A stretch of 52,751 bases of DNA from Methylotenera sp. (lineage in GTDB: Bacteria > Pseudomonadota > Gammaproteobacteria > Burkholderiales > Burkholderiaceae_C). Position 1 is the stretch's first letter; every line of letters begins with the position of its first letter. Shown piece by piece: positions 25,461 to 33,859 of this stretch. The position numbers and the translations under genes are program-made. The notes beneath the pieces were generated by a model, which saw nothing but the letters and a program-made list of their open reading frames with translations, made no database searches and had not been told where the DNA came from. The stretch covers positions 1 through 52,751 of the forward strand of contig JAIPCJ010000008.1 in the NCBI GenBank assembly GCA_021738245.1, given 5' to 3'.

Positions 25461-26324
25461 ATGCTCAAGGAAGAAGTCGACAGCCTCGCCCCCGGACGTG
25501 AATTCAGCCGCCGCGGCTTCGTGCAGACCACCGTGGGCAGCGGTTTCGCTGCCGCGGTGCTGCCGGTGGCGGCCCAGACGATCACGACCGACACCACGGG
25601 GCTGGAGGCCGGCTCGGTCACCATCCCGGTGGGCGACTTCAAGATGCCCGCCTACCGCGCCCAGCCGGCCGGCAAGAAGAACCTGCCCGTCATCCTCGTG
25701 GCCAGCGAGATCTTCGGTGTGCATGAGCACATTGCCGATGTCTGCCGGCGCCTGGCCAAGCAGGGCTACCTCGCGATCGCGCCCGACCTCTTCGTGCGCC
25801 AAGGCAACGCCGCCGCCTACACCGACATCCCCAAGCTCATTGCGGAGGTGGTCAGCAAGGCCTCCGACGCCCAGGTCAATGGCGACCTGGACGCCACCGT
25901 CGCCTGGGCCGCGGCCAACGGCGGCGACACCGCGCGGCTGGGCATCACGGGCTTTTGCTGGGGTGGCCGCACCACGTGGTCCTACATCGCGCACAACCCG
26001 AAGGTGACGGCCGGCGTGGCCTGGTACGGGCCGGTGGCGCGCAGCTACTTTGCCGGCGACAAGTCGGTGGTGGACCGCGCGGCCAGCATCAAGGCCCCGG
26101 TGCTGGGCCTGTACGGCGCGGCGGACACCGGCATCCCGGTCGACACCCTGACCCAGCTCGAAGCCGCGCTGAAGGCCGCGGGCAACACGCGCAGCGAGTT
26201 CGTCGTCTACCCCGACACGCCGCACGCCTTTTATGCCGACTACCGGCCCAGCTACCGCAAGGCGGCGGCCGATGACGGCTGGGCCCGCGCCCTGGCCTGG
26301 TTCAAGAAGAACGGCGTGATCTGA
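25461..26324 (+). CDS. Dienelactone hydrolase family protein, Tat-exported
   Basis: This 287-residue alpha/beta hydrolase starts at the ATG at 25461 (GGAG seven bases upstream), preferred over the TTG two codons earlier. The N-terminus carries a twin-arginine signal (SRRGFVQTTVGSGFAAAVLPVAAQ), so it is probably exported folded to the periplasm. The catalytic triad is Cys in GFCWGG, Asp in GAADTGIP and His in TPHAFYAD, typical of dienelactone hydrolases, which open the lactone ring of chlorocatechol breakdown products; many homologues are general esterases. It is divergent from ppx/gppA and is followed directly by an 81-bp palindromic repeat. No aromatic-degradation genes adjoin it. Confidence 0.9.
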   Translation: MLKEEVDSLAPGREFSRRGFVQTTVGSGFAAAVLPVAAQTITTDTTGLEAGSVTIPVGDFKMPAYRAQPAGKKNLPVILVASEIFGVHEHIADVCRRLAKQGYLAIAPDLFVRQGNAAAYTDIPKLIAEVVSKASDAQVNGDLDATVAWAAANGGDTARLGITGFCWGGRTTWSYIAHNPKVTAGVAWYGPVARSYFAGDKSVVDRAASIKAPVLGLYGAADTGIPVDTLTQLEAALKAAGNTRSEFVVYPDTPHAFYADYRPSYRKAAADDGWARALAWFKKNGVI

Positions 26325-26326
26325 CT

Positions 26327-26407
26327 CACCCCCTGCGCGCTTCGCGCGCCCCCTTCGAGGGGGCACGGCCAGCTGCCCGGCAAAGCCGCCGCTGCGGCCG
26401 TCGCTGG
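26327..26407 (+). repeat. 81-bp dispersed palindromic repeat, copy B
   Basis: It starts 2 bp past the dienelactone hydrolase stop. Two stacked hairpins are visible: GCGCGC-TTC-GCGCGC (26335-26349) and GCCCCCT-TCG-AGGGGGC (26348-26364), then a conserved 3' half. Copy A lies at 35602-35682 in reverse orientation, with about 80% identity in the alignable 3' 51 bp. It looks like a Burkholderiales REP-type intergenic element. Confidence 0.75.
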
Positions 26408-26451
26408 AGGTGTCGGCGCGCCAGGGGCGCGCCTTCCTTGACAATGGCGGG

Positions 26452-27234
26452 ATGACCCTTCTCTACATCGTGCTCGCCACCTTCGCGGGCGGGCTGCTGT
26501 CGGTGCTGGTGGCGGCAAGCCTGACGGTCGGCGTGCTGACACGGCTGGTGAAAAGCCTGGTCAGCCTGTCGGCTGGCATCCTGCTGGGCACCTCGCTGCT
26601 GAATGTGCTGCCCGAGGCTTTCGAGAGCCACTCGGCGCATCCGCAGACCCTGTTCGCGGTGCTGCTGGGCGGGCTGCTGTTCTTCTGGCTGCTCGAAAAG
26701 GTGGAGCTCTACCGCCACACCCACCATCACGAGGACGATGGCCACCACCATCACCACCACTTCGACGCCGAACAGGCCGGTCGTGGCGGGCTGACCGTGC
26801 TGGTGGGCGACAGCATCCACAACTTCTGCGACGGCGCCATCATCGCGGCCGCCTTCCTGGCTGACACGCGACTGGGCTTCGCCACTGCGCTGGCCATCGT
26901 GGCGCACGAGATCCCGCAGGAGGTGGGCGACTTCATCGTGCTGCTCAATGCCGGCCTGTCGCGCGCCAAGGCGCTGCTCTTCAATGCCATCTCGGGCATG
27001 GCCTCCGTGGTGGGCGGCGTGCTGGGCTACTACCTGATCGGCAGCTTCGACGGTGTGCTGCCCTACCTGCTGGTGCTGGCCGCCAGCAGCTTCATCTACA
27101 TCTCCGTGGCCGATCTGCTGCCCCAGCTGCAGCAACGTCTGGCCTGGCGCGACACGCTGGCCCAGGTGGCCTGGCTGGGTGTGGGCCTGGCCGTGGCCTT
27201 CGGCGTGTCGCAGATGCTGCATGGCGCGCATTGA
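26452..27234 (+). CDS. ZIP-family divalent metal transporter
   Basis: This 260-residue integral membrane protein starts at the ATG at 26452. It has about eight helices: AFGG-type TM1 (YIVLATFAGGLLSVLVAASL), TM2 (SAGILLGTSLLNVLPEAF), and the His-rich cytoplasmic loop HTHHHEDDGHHHHHHF between TM3 and TM4. TM4 has HNFCDGAIIAAAF and TM5 has HEIPQEVGDFIVLL. These two motifs form the metal path of ZIP permeases, which import Zn2+, Fe2+ or Mn2+. The metal preference cannot be read from the sequence. It stands alone; the preceding 81-bp repeat separates it from the dienelactone hydrolase gene. Confidence 0.9.
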   Translation: MTLLYIVLATFAGGLLSVLVAASLTVGVLTRLVKSLVSLSAGILLGTSLLNVLPEAFESHSAHPQTLFAVLLGGLLFFWLLEKVELYRHTHHHEDDGHHHHHHFDAEQAGRGGLTVLVGDSIHNFCDGAIIAAAFLADTRLGFATALAIVAHEIPQEVGDFIVLLNAGLSRAKALLFNAISGMASVVGGVLGYYLIGSFDGVLPYLLVLAASSFIYISVADLLPQLQQRLAWRDTLAQVAWLGVGLAVAFGVSQMLHGAH

Positions 27235-27345
27235 TGCCGCGCTGCGCGGTGCGCTGCCTTCTGGTGCTGTGAACTCAACGGAGACCGCCCTGGCCGAGCC
27301 GCGCGGACCGCTCATGGGGAGCGGCGTGATGGCGCAGGACTCCGG

Positions 27346-29961
27346 TCATGGCGATCCCTCCGGGGCAGCCAAGGGGCGATCCGCTGACGATTCAACCGCA
27401 GGCGTGGTGGGCGCCGCCGTGGAAGGGGCCGCGTCGGTGGAGACCGCACGCATCATGAGCTCGAACAGGCGCCGCGCGGGCAAGGGCTTGTAAGCCACCA
27501 CCACCCCGGCCATCGCGGCGCGGGCCGCGATCTCGCCATCCAGATCGCCGGTCAGGAGCAGCGCAGGCAGACGGCGCCAGCCAGGCAAGGCCCGCAAGTG
27601 CTCGATGACCTGCAGGCCATCCATGGAAGTGCCCAGGTGCAGGTCCGTGATGACGAGATCCGGACAGGTCGGTTCGGCCAGCGCAAGGGCATCCAGTTGG
27701 TCCAAGGAGCTGCACTCATGGGCCACATGCCCGTTGATCTGCAGTAGTTCGATCATGGCTCGGCGAATGGCCGCGTCATCCTCCAGCACCACGATGCGCA
27801 ATGAGCGGTTGGGTTGGCTGACGGTCGTCTCGCTGCCTGCGTCAGCTGACGCCAGCGGCAGCTCCACGCTGAACGCCGAGCCCTGCCCGACGCGGGACTG
27901 CAGGCTGACTTCCGCGCCCAGCAAGCGTGCCGCCCGCGCCACCACGGAGAGCCCGATGCCCAACCCTTGTTCGTCATGGCGCAGTTCGTCCAGCCTGACG
28001 AACTCGCTGAAGATTTCCTGCTGCTTGTCTGCTGGAATGCCCACGCCGGTGTCCTCGATGACGATGCGCAGCGTCTTCGAAGCGGGTTCACAACGTAGCT
28101 GCACGTGGCCCCGGCGCGTGTACTTGATGCCGTTGGAGACCAGGTTGAACAGCATGCGGCGCAACAGATGCCGGTCTGTCAGCACCACGAGTCCCGCGGG
28201 CGCCTGGAACAGGAGCGCCAGCCCCTTGCGCTCGGCCACCCGCGCGAACTGTGCCCGCACCTCCAGCAGCAGGTCATCCATCGCGACGGTACCCGTGCGG
28301 AGCTCGTAGCGATCCGACTCCAGCTGGGCCATGTCGATCATCACGTCGAGCATGTCGGACAGCACGGCGCCGGCGCGCCGCAGTTCGTCCACGGACGAAG
28401 CCAATGCCTTCGGCGCACCGTAGCTCAACACTTCGCTCACCAGGCCGATCGCATGCGCAGGTTGGCGCAGGTCATGGCAGGCCGCGGCAATGAGCCTGTT
28501 GCGCGAGGCATGCAGACGAGTCAGGCTGTCGTTGGCCTGCACAAGTTGCTCGGACAGTTTGGCCAGACGACGCTTGTGGCGGGTCTGGATGCGCAACGAC
28601 ACGGCTGCGATGCCAAGCGCCACGGCCAGCAGCGCCAGCATCGACTGCAGGACCAGGCGCTGCTGCGCTTCGATGGTCTGGCTGGCCCGCAGGTGATCAT
28701 TCTCCCGGCGCTGGGCCGTGGCTTGGTACTTGGTATCGAGTTCGGCGCGCGCCGCTTCGTTGGCGTCGGCAACACGGCGCAGAGAGGCCAGGCGATAGCG
28801 CAGGGCGCTTCGGTAGGCATCGTCATGGGCGTCCTGGAGGGCGTAGGCGCTCATGATCGAGCTCCAGAGGCTCTCTTCAAACGCCGCAGAGGTCGTCACG
28901 AACGGGCGTGCGGCGTCTCTTTCGAGGTCGCGTATCGCGGACATCACGTCAGGGTCGCGCAATGCCGCGCGGCACAGCACGGTCAGCCTCTTGAGCGAGA
29001 TGCTGCTTCCCGGGGCTTCCGGTGCGGTCAGCCTTCCCGAAACGAGGGCCGCGCACAGGGAGTCCTTGGGAGCTCGCCGGGCCTCCTTGGCCAGGGCGAG
29101 ACCCAGGTCCGCCGAGCGCGACAGGCGATACAGGATCACGGCGCTGGCATCCATGCCCTGCTGGGCCAACTCTCTCTGGTGCTGCTGCAGCAACTGCGTG
29201 CCCGAATCCGCGTTGCCGGCGCGCGCCAGGGTATTGGCCTCCCACACGGTGAAAGTGAGAGCTGCCCAGGGCAGCTTCAATGCGTTCATCTCGGCCTGTG
29301 CCTCGCGTGCCTGCTCCACCACCCGGGCGAACTCGGCAGGCGACGACGCCGCAGACATCGCTGCATTGACGAGCAGGCTGCGCGCCTCGATCTTCTGGAA
29401 GGGGTCATCGGCGCCTTGAAGCACCTCGATCAGCTCGGCCGTGGCTCCAGCGGCTCGCGCGCTCTCCAGTTGGGCATACGCTGACATCAGCTTGGCCTCC
29501 CACACGAAGGCCTGCGGTCCAAGTGTCGTGGCACGCTCGCGCGCGAGTTGGATGCGCTGGGCGGCCAGGTCCATCTGGCGCGTCGTGATTTCGAACCGCG
29601 CCATGCCGAGCCACGCCTCGGTCAGGCCGCTGGTGACCTTGCCACGGGCCTCGCCCTCGACGCTTTCGGTGAGGGCGTCGTACACCGTCTGCAGATCAGG
29701 AGCCAGGCGCCGACCCGCGCAGATCTCCAGATACCAGCTGCCCCACCGCCGCAGCGAGCTTTCATCTGCCTGCTGGCGCGCCCGGAAGAACTCTGCCCGG
29801 GCCAATGCGACCTCGCGTGAAGCGTCCTGGTAGAACGCTTCCCGTCTTTGGGATAGCCATGCTGCGCCGTCCAGCGACGCAGGCCCGGCGATGGCTTGAA
29901 TGCACGCCAGCAGGCCGGCGGCCAGCGCCATGACCTTCAGCCGAAGGCAAGCGAGATTCAT
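27346..29961 (-). CDS. Orphan hybrid sensor histidine kinase / response regulator
   Basis: This 871-residue protein has a signal-like N-terminus (MNLACLRLKVMALAAGLLACIQAIAG). An alpha-helical, TPR-like region of about 410 residues follows, probably periplasmic, then one transmembrane helix (about 445-465) and a coiled coil. The HisKA domain has the phospho-His in CHDLRQPAHA. The HATPase domain has N, G1 and G2 boxes (NLVSNGIKYT, DTGVGIP, GLGIGLSVV). A receiver domain at about 720-840 has Asp in LVITDLHLG. A Pro/Ala-rich tail follows. It should sense an unknown extracytoplasmic signal and pass phosphate to its own receiver; no separate regulator or Hpt gene is adjacent. The sensor region has no recognised ligand motif. 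Confidence 0.9.
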   Translation of the reverse strand: MNLACLRLKVMALAAGLLACIQAIAGPASLDGAAWLSQRREAFYQDASREVALARAEFFRARQQADESSLRRWGSWYLEICAGRRLAPDLQTVYDALTESVEGEARGKVTSGLTEAWLGMARFEITTRQMDLAAQRIQLARERATTLGPQAFVWEAKLMSAYAQLESARAAGATAELIEVLQGADDPFQKIEARSLLVNAAMSAASSPAEFARVVEQAREAQAEMNALKLPWAALTFTVWEANTLARAGNADSGTQLLQQHQRELAQQGMDASAVILYRLSRSADLGLALAKEARRAPKDSLCAALVSGRLTAPEAPGSSISLKRLTVLCRAALRDPDVMSAIRDLERDAARPFVTTSAAFEESLWSSIMSAYALQDAHDDAYRSALRYRLASLRRVADANEAARAELDTKYQATAQRRENDHLRASQTIEAQQRLVLQSMLALLAVALGIAAVSLRIQTRHKRRLAKLSEQLVQANDSLTRLHASRNRLIAAACHDLRQPAHAIGLVSEVLSYGAPKALASSVDELRRAGAVLSDMLDVMIDMAQLESDRYELRTGTVAMDDLLLEVRAQFARVAERKGLALLFQAPAGLVVLTDRHLLRRMLFNLVSNGIKYTRRGHVQLRCEPASKTLRIVIEDTGVGIPADKQQEIFSEFVRLDELRHDEQGLGIGLSVVARAARLLGAEVSLQSRVGQGSAFSVELPLASADAGSETTVSQPNRSLRIVVLEDDAAIRRAMIELLQINGHVAHECSSLDQLDALALAEPTCPDLVITDLHLGTSMDGLQVIEHLRALPGWRRLPALLLTGDLDGEIAARAAMAGVVVAYKPLPARRLFELMMRAVSTDAAPSTAAPTTPAVESSADRPLAAPEGSP

Positions 29962-30204
29962 CCAAAGCCCCCATGTACTCGCTGTCGATGGTTCTTCGCC
30001 GAGATCCTGAATAGGAACCGATCGGCCGGCTCCGTTCGCTGCAGATCACGGCGTGACCCGTCACCCGGCTGCAGGGCGCCGCTTGTTCAACCAAGGATAC
30101 AGAGGCCCTGGCTGTTTGGGAGGAATTTCGCGTCGCTGGATTGAGGACCGGCGCTGGCGATGGGGGCGAGGCGGCCCGCGGCGCTTTTCACTGCAGGCCC
30201 TGGC

Positions 30205-30846
30205 TCAGCCCCGCTCGAAGTCCTGCAGCAAGCTCCTCACCTTGGTGGTGATGATGTCCACCGCCGGGCCGTTGGCGCCGTGGGGCAGGATGACGTCGGC
30301 GTTGCGTTTGGTCGGCTCGATGAACTGCTTGTGCATCGGCCGCACGGTTTCCAGGTACTGGTTCATCACCGACTCGGTGCTGCGGCCGCGCTCCGTGATG
30401 TCGCGCTGCAGCCGGCGGATGAAGCGCACGTCGGAGGCTGTGTCCACATAGATCTTCAGCGACATCATGTTGCGCATCTTGGTGTCGTACAGCGCGAACA
30501 GGCCTTCCACCACGATGACCGGCGCCGGCTTGACGGTGATGGTTTCGGTCGAGCGGTTGTCGGCAGCGAAGTCGTACACGGGCATCTCGATGGCTTCGCC
30601 CTTGCGCAGTGCGGCCAGGTGCTGGGTCATCAGCGGCCAGTCGAAAGCGTCCGGGTGGTCGTAGTTCTGCTTGCGGCGGTCTTCCGGCGGCATGTGAGAC
30701 TGGTCGCGGTAGTAGTCGTCCTGCATGACCACCGCCACGTTTTCCGGGCCGATGGCCGCCAGCACTTGGCGCGTGACCGTGGACTTGCCGCTGCCGCTGC
30801 CCCCCGCAACGCCGATGACGAAAGGTTTGTGAGGGTGTTTGGGCAT
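30205..30846 (-). CDS. udk: Uridine kinase
   Basis: This 213-residue P-loop kinase phosphorylates uridine and cytidine with ATP or GTP in pyrimidine salvage. The Walker A is GGSGSGKST near residue 16. The following motifs fit uridine kinase: VVMQDDYYRDQSHM, NYDHPDAFDWPLM, PVYDFAADNRS (base and sugar binding), PVIVVEGLFALYD and FIRRLQRDITERGRS. The length matches Udk. It is monocistronic as far as can be seen, with 243 bp to the histidine kinase start downstream. No terminator was recognised in the gap. Confidence 0.95.
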   Translation of the reverse strand: MPKHPHKPFVIGVAGGSGSGKSTVTRQVLAAIGPENVAVVMQDDYYRDQSHMPPEDRRKQNYDHPDAFDWPLMTQHLAALRKGEAIEMPVYDFAADNRSTETITVKPAPVIVVEGLFALYDTKMRNMMSLKIYVDTASDVRFIRRLQRDITERGRSTESVMNQYLETVRPMHKQFIEPTKRNADVILPHGANGPAVDIITTKVRSLLQDFERG

Positions 30847-30945
30847 GATCTTCTGGTGGGAGCTGGGGCAAGGCCGGCCAAGGAGGTGCCGGCGGGGCTA
30901 TTTTCGCCGCCTTCGCCGATGCGCCCGGACGCAGGCCGTGGTGTG

Positions 30946-31341
30946 TCAGCCGATGCCTGCAGCGGCCGAGTCGTCGCGGTCCTGTTCGAAGCGCTGCAGG
31001 CCGGCAAACGGCGGCAGCCAGGACTCGCGGCGCACCGTCCAGAGTTCATAGGTGGGGGTGAACTGGTCGGGGGCATCCAGCGCGCCCAGGTGAACCTCGA
31101 CCTCGGCGCCGGACGCCGAGAACACGGACGACCCGCAGGTCGGGCAGAAGCTGCGCCCCGCATAGCTCGCCGTCGGGCCTTCGACGTCGAGCGCGGAGGC
31201 CGGGAAGATGGCCGACGCATGAAAGACGGCGCCATGGTGCTTTCTGCAGTCCATGCAGTGGCACACACCCACGCGCAGGGGCGTTCCCGCCACCTGGAAG
31301 CGAATGCGGCCGCACAGGCAGCCGCCGGTGGTGAGGCTCAT
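30946..31341 (-). CDS. GFA family (glutathione-dependent formaldehyde-activating-like) protein
   Basis: This 131-residue protein starts at the ATG at 31341 with GGAGGTG just upstream. It has the zinc-binding cysteine patterns of the GFA/Mss4-like fold: GGCLCGRIRF, VCHCMDCRKHHG and RSFCPTCGSSVF. The founding member was proposed to catalyse addition of glutathione to formaldehyde; most homologues are uncharacterised. The gene is isolated, with no formaldehyde dehydrogenase nearby, and is divergent from a lipid-kinase gene (149 bp apart). Confidence 0.85.
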   Translation of the reverse strand: MSLTTGGCLCGRIRFQVAGTPLRVGVCHCMDCRKHHGAVFHASAIFPASALDVEGPTASYAGRSFCPTCGSSVFSASGAEVEVHLGALDAPDQFTPTYELWTVRRESWLPPFAGLQRFEQDRDDSAAAGIG

Positions 31342-31490
31342 GGGCACCTCCAGGTCGTGGGCGTCATTGTCGATGGACCGATTCTGCCGATGGATTCGCC
31401 ACGACCGCGTCGGCGGTGCCGTGCGGCATGCCGCATGCACGGGGAGATGTCTGACAGACAGCCCAAGCCAAGCCTGCGACGCTTGCCGCC

Positions 31491-32474
31491 ATGCCAACTG
31501 AACCTGCTCGCCGCAACGCGCCGCTGCTCGTCGTCTTCAACCGGTCGTCAGGCCGCGGCGACCGTGATGCCGTGGGCCCCGCGGTCGAGGCGGCATGCCG
31601 CACGGTCGGGCGAGGCTGCGAATTGTTCCCCGTCACGCAGGGCGGGCAGCTGCACGACGTAGCGCGTGACGCGGTGCGGCGGGCGGTAGAGGTGGGCGGC
31701 GTGGTCGTCGCGGCGGGTGGCGACGGCACGATCAATGGCGTGGCGCAGGCGGTGCTGGGCAGTGGCTGCGCGTTTGGTGTGCTGCCGCGCGGCACCTTCA
31801 ACTACTTTGCGCGCACGCATGGCATTCCGACCGAGCTGGATCAGGCCCTTCAGGTGCTGTTGCATGAAGCCGCCGTGCCGGTGCAGGTCGGGCAGGTCAA
31901 TGGCCGTGTCTTCTTGGTCAACGCCAGCGTGGGCCTGTACGCGCAGTCGCTGGAAGACCGGGAAGGCTGGAAGCAGCAGTTCGGCCGCAGCCGCCTGGTG
32001 GCGCTGGCCTCCGGGGTGCGAACCATCCTGCGTGGCCATCGCAGCCTGCGCCTGACGGCCGAGCTGCCCGATCGGAGCTGGAGCGCCCGCACGCCGACGC
32101 TCTTCGTCGGCAACAACGCACTGCAGATGGAGCAGGTCGGCCTGCCCCAGGCCCAGGCCATCGACACCGGGCGCCTGGCCGGGGTCATGCTCAAGCCGGT
32201 GGGGCGGTGGTCGCTGCTTGCCCTGCTGGCACGCGGTGCCTTCGGTCAGCTGAGCGAAGCGGATGAGGTGGTGCACTTCCCTTTTCGCAGCCTGACGGTG
32301 AATGTGCGGGCCGGCGGCACGCGGCGCATCAAGGTCGCCACCGATGGCGAGGTGAGCGCCATGACCATGCCCTTGCGCTTCGAGGTCGCGCCGAACCTGC
32401 TGCCGCTGATCCGGCCGCCGGGGCTGGCTCCCGAGCGGCGCGAGGCCCAGGCGGCCGCGGAGGCCGGTGCATGA
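31491..32474 (+). CDS. Diacylglycerol kinase-like lipid kinase family protein
   Basis: This 327-residue protein has the DGK catalytic signature: LVVFNRSSGRGD at the start, VVAAGGDGTINGVAQ, and GVLPRGTFNYFARTHGIP. This group (YegS/DagK-like) phosphorylates lipids using ATP. The C-terminal beta-rich domain includes FVGNNALQMEQVG and KVATDGEV. It overlaps the next gene by 4 bp (ATGA), which encodes a metallophosphoesterase, so the pair is translationally coupled. The lipid substrate is unknown. Confidence 0.88.
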   Translation: MPTEPARRNAPLLVVFNRSSGRGDRDAVGPAVEAACRTVGRGCELFPVTQGGQLHDVARDAVRRAVEVGGVVVAAGGDGTINGVAQAVLGSGCAFGVLPRGTFNYFARTHGIPTELDQALQVLLHEAAVPVQVGQVNGRVFLVNASVGLYAQSLEDREGWKQQFGRSRLVALASGVRTILRGHRSLRLTAELPDRSWSARTPTLFVGNNALQMEQVGLPQAQAIDTGRLAGVMLKPVGRWSLLALLARGAFGQLSEADEVVHFPFRSLTVNVRAGGTRRIKVATDGEVSAMTMPLRFEVAPNLLPLIRPPGLAPERREAQAAAEAGA

Positions 32475-33265
32475 GCGTGGTGCTGCAGATCTCAGACACG
32501 CATTTCGGCACCGAGCGCCCCATCGCCATGGCGGCGCTGCAGGACCTGTGCCAGACGCAGCGGCCCGATGTGCTGCTGGTCACCGGCGACATCACGCAGC
32601 GGGCCCGGGCCGCCGAGTTCGCTGCGGCCCAGGCCTGCTTCGAGGCCCTGCCGGTGCCCACGCGTCTGGTGCTGCCGGGCAATCACGACATCCCGCTGTT
32701 CGACGTGTTCACGCGCGCGCTGGATCCCTACCGTCGTTACGCGCAGGTCTTCGGCCGCCGCCTGGAGGGCGAGGTCGTGCGGGACGATCTGCTGCTGCTC
32801 TCGGTCAACACCACGCGGCGCTGGCGGCATGTGCATGGCGAGGTGTCGGCGCAGCAGATCGAGCGCGTCTCCGCCCGTCTGGCTCAGGGCAGGCCGGGCC
32901 AGCTCAAGCTGGTGGCGGTGCACCAGCCGGTCGCCGCCGTCACGCCACAAGACAAGCGCAACCTGTTGCGGGGTTGCGAGCGGGCTGTGCACGCCTGGGC
33001 GGCGGCGGGCGTGGATGCGGTCGTCGGCGGGCACATCCATCTGCCCTATGTGCTGCCGCTGCAGGCGCGCTGGCCGACGCTCGCGCGCCCCGTCTGGGCG
33101 GTGCAGGCGGGCACCGCGCTGAGCCGGCGCACCCGCGACGGCATCGGCAACTCGGTCAACTTCATCCACACCGGCGCGCCGGCACTGGTTGAGCGCTGGG
33201 ACCTGGATGACGCCGCAGGTCGATTCACGCGGGTGGGGGCCACCGCGATAGGCGCGGGCGCCTGA
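32471..33265 (+). CDS. Calcineurin-like metallophosphoesterase
   Basis: This 264-residue protein has the five metallophosphoesterase motifs in order: QISDTHFG, VTGDITQR, LPGNHDIP, LVAVHQPV and VGGHIHLP. The family hydrolyses phosphoesters with a dimetal centre; this subgroup includes cyclic nucleotide and UDP-lipid hydrolases, but nothing fixes the substrate here. Translational coupling to a lipid kinase suggests a kinase/phosphatase pair in lipid or envelope metabolism. No signal peptide is present, so it is cytoplasmic. Confidence 0.9.
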   Translation: MSVVLQISDTHFGTERPIAMAALQDLCQTQRPDVLLVTGDITQRARAAEFAAAQACFEALPVPTRLVLPGNHDIPLFDVFTRALDPYRRYAQVFGRRLEGEVVRDDLLLLSVNTTRRWRHVHGEVSAQQIERVSARLAQGRPGQLKLVAVHQPVAAVTPQDKRNLLRGCERAVHAWAAAGVDAVVGGHIHLPYVLPLQARWPTLARPVWAVQAGTALSRRTRDGIGNSVNFIHTGAPALVERWDLDDAAGRFTRVGATAIGAGA

Positions 33266-33358
33266 AGCAGCGCCGAGGCCCCGGGCGCGCGCCGGTCGGT
33301 TCGCTTCGGGCGCCGTCGCGCGGGCAGCGAGGCACGGCGGCATGGGCCGCGCCGAGGC

Positions 33359-33793
33359 TTACTTCACCACCAGCACCGGCAGTTCAGTGTGGGTCAGCAC
33401 TTTCTGCGTTTCGCTGCCGAGCAAGAGCGCGGCCACGCCGCGGCGGCCGTGAGAGGCCATCACGATCAGGTCGACGCCCTCGGCCTTGGCGTGGTCGATG
33501 ATGGCTTCCCAGGCGTGCAGGGCTTCGATGGTGTGGCCCTTGCAGGCCATGCCCTGGGCGGCCGCGGCCGCGCAGACGGCCTCCACACGCTGGCTGGCCA
33601 CACGCTGCTGCGCGTCGATGAACTCCTGCGGCGGCACCGGCTGGATCTCCGACACCGCGCTGTACGGGAAGGGCTCCATCACGCTGAGCGTCAGCAGCTG
33701 GGCGCCGTGGACCTGGGCCAGTTGCACGGCGGTGGCCACGGCCTTGGCGGTGATGTCGGAGCCGTCGGTCGGGACGAGGATGCGCTTGAACAT
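33359..33793 (-). CDS. Universal stress protein UspA family
   Basis: This 144-residue single-domain USP begins MFKRILVPTDGSD. Its C-terminal ATP-binding signature is VMASHGRRGVAALLLGSETQKVL, followed by the PVLVVK end strand. The ATP-binding pattern indicates the nucleotide-binding subclass. Such proteins are induced by starvation, oxygen or metabolic stress and act in stress endurance. The gene is alone, 66 bp downstream of the sulfurtransferase start on the other side. GGACC just upstream of the ATG gives a weak ribosome site. Confidence 0.9.
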   Translation of the reverse strand: MFKRILVPTDGSDITAKAVATAVQLAQVHGAQLLTLSVMEPFPYSAVSEIQPVPPQEFIDAQQRVASQRVEAVCAAAAAQGMACKGHTIEALHAWEAIIDHAKAEGVDLIVMASHGRRGVAALLLGSETQKVLTHTELPVLVVK

Positions 33794-33859
33794 TCGGTCC
33801 TCCAGTCGTTGGGGTGGACCACAGTGTGGACCATCACCGACCGTGGCGTTTGTCGGAGA

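Noticed and set aside
26752-26765. Second CAC/CAT-rich stretch
   Set aside because: It encodes the His-rich loop of the ZIP transporter, a normal family feature.
33266-33358. GC-rich gap between the phosphoesterase and the stress-protein gene
   Set aside because: It holds short GC-rich self-complementary pieces but no stem with a T-run and no coding potential, so no terminator is called.
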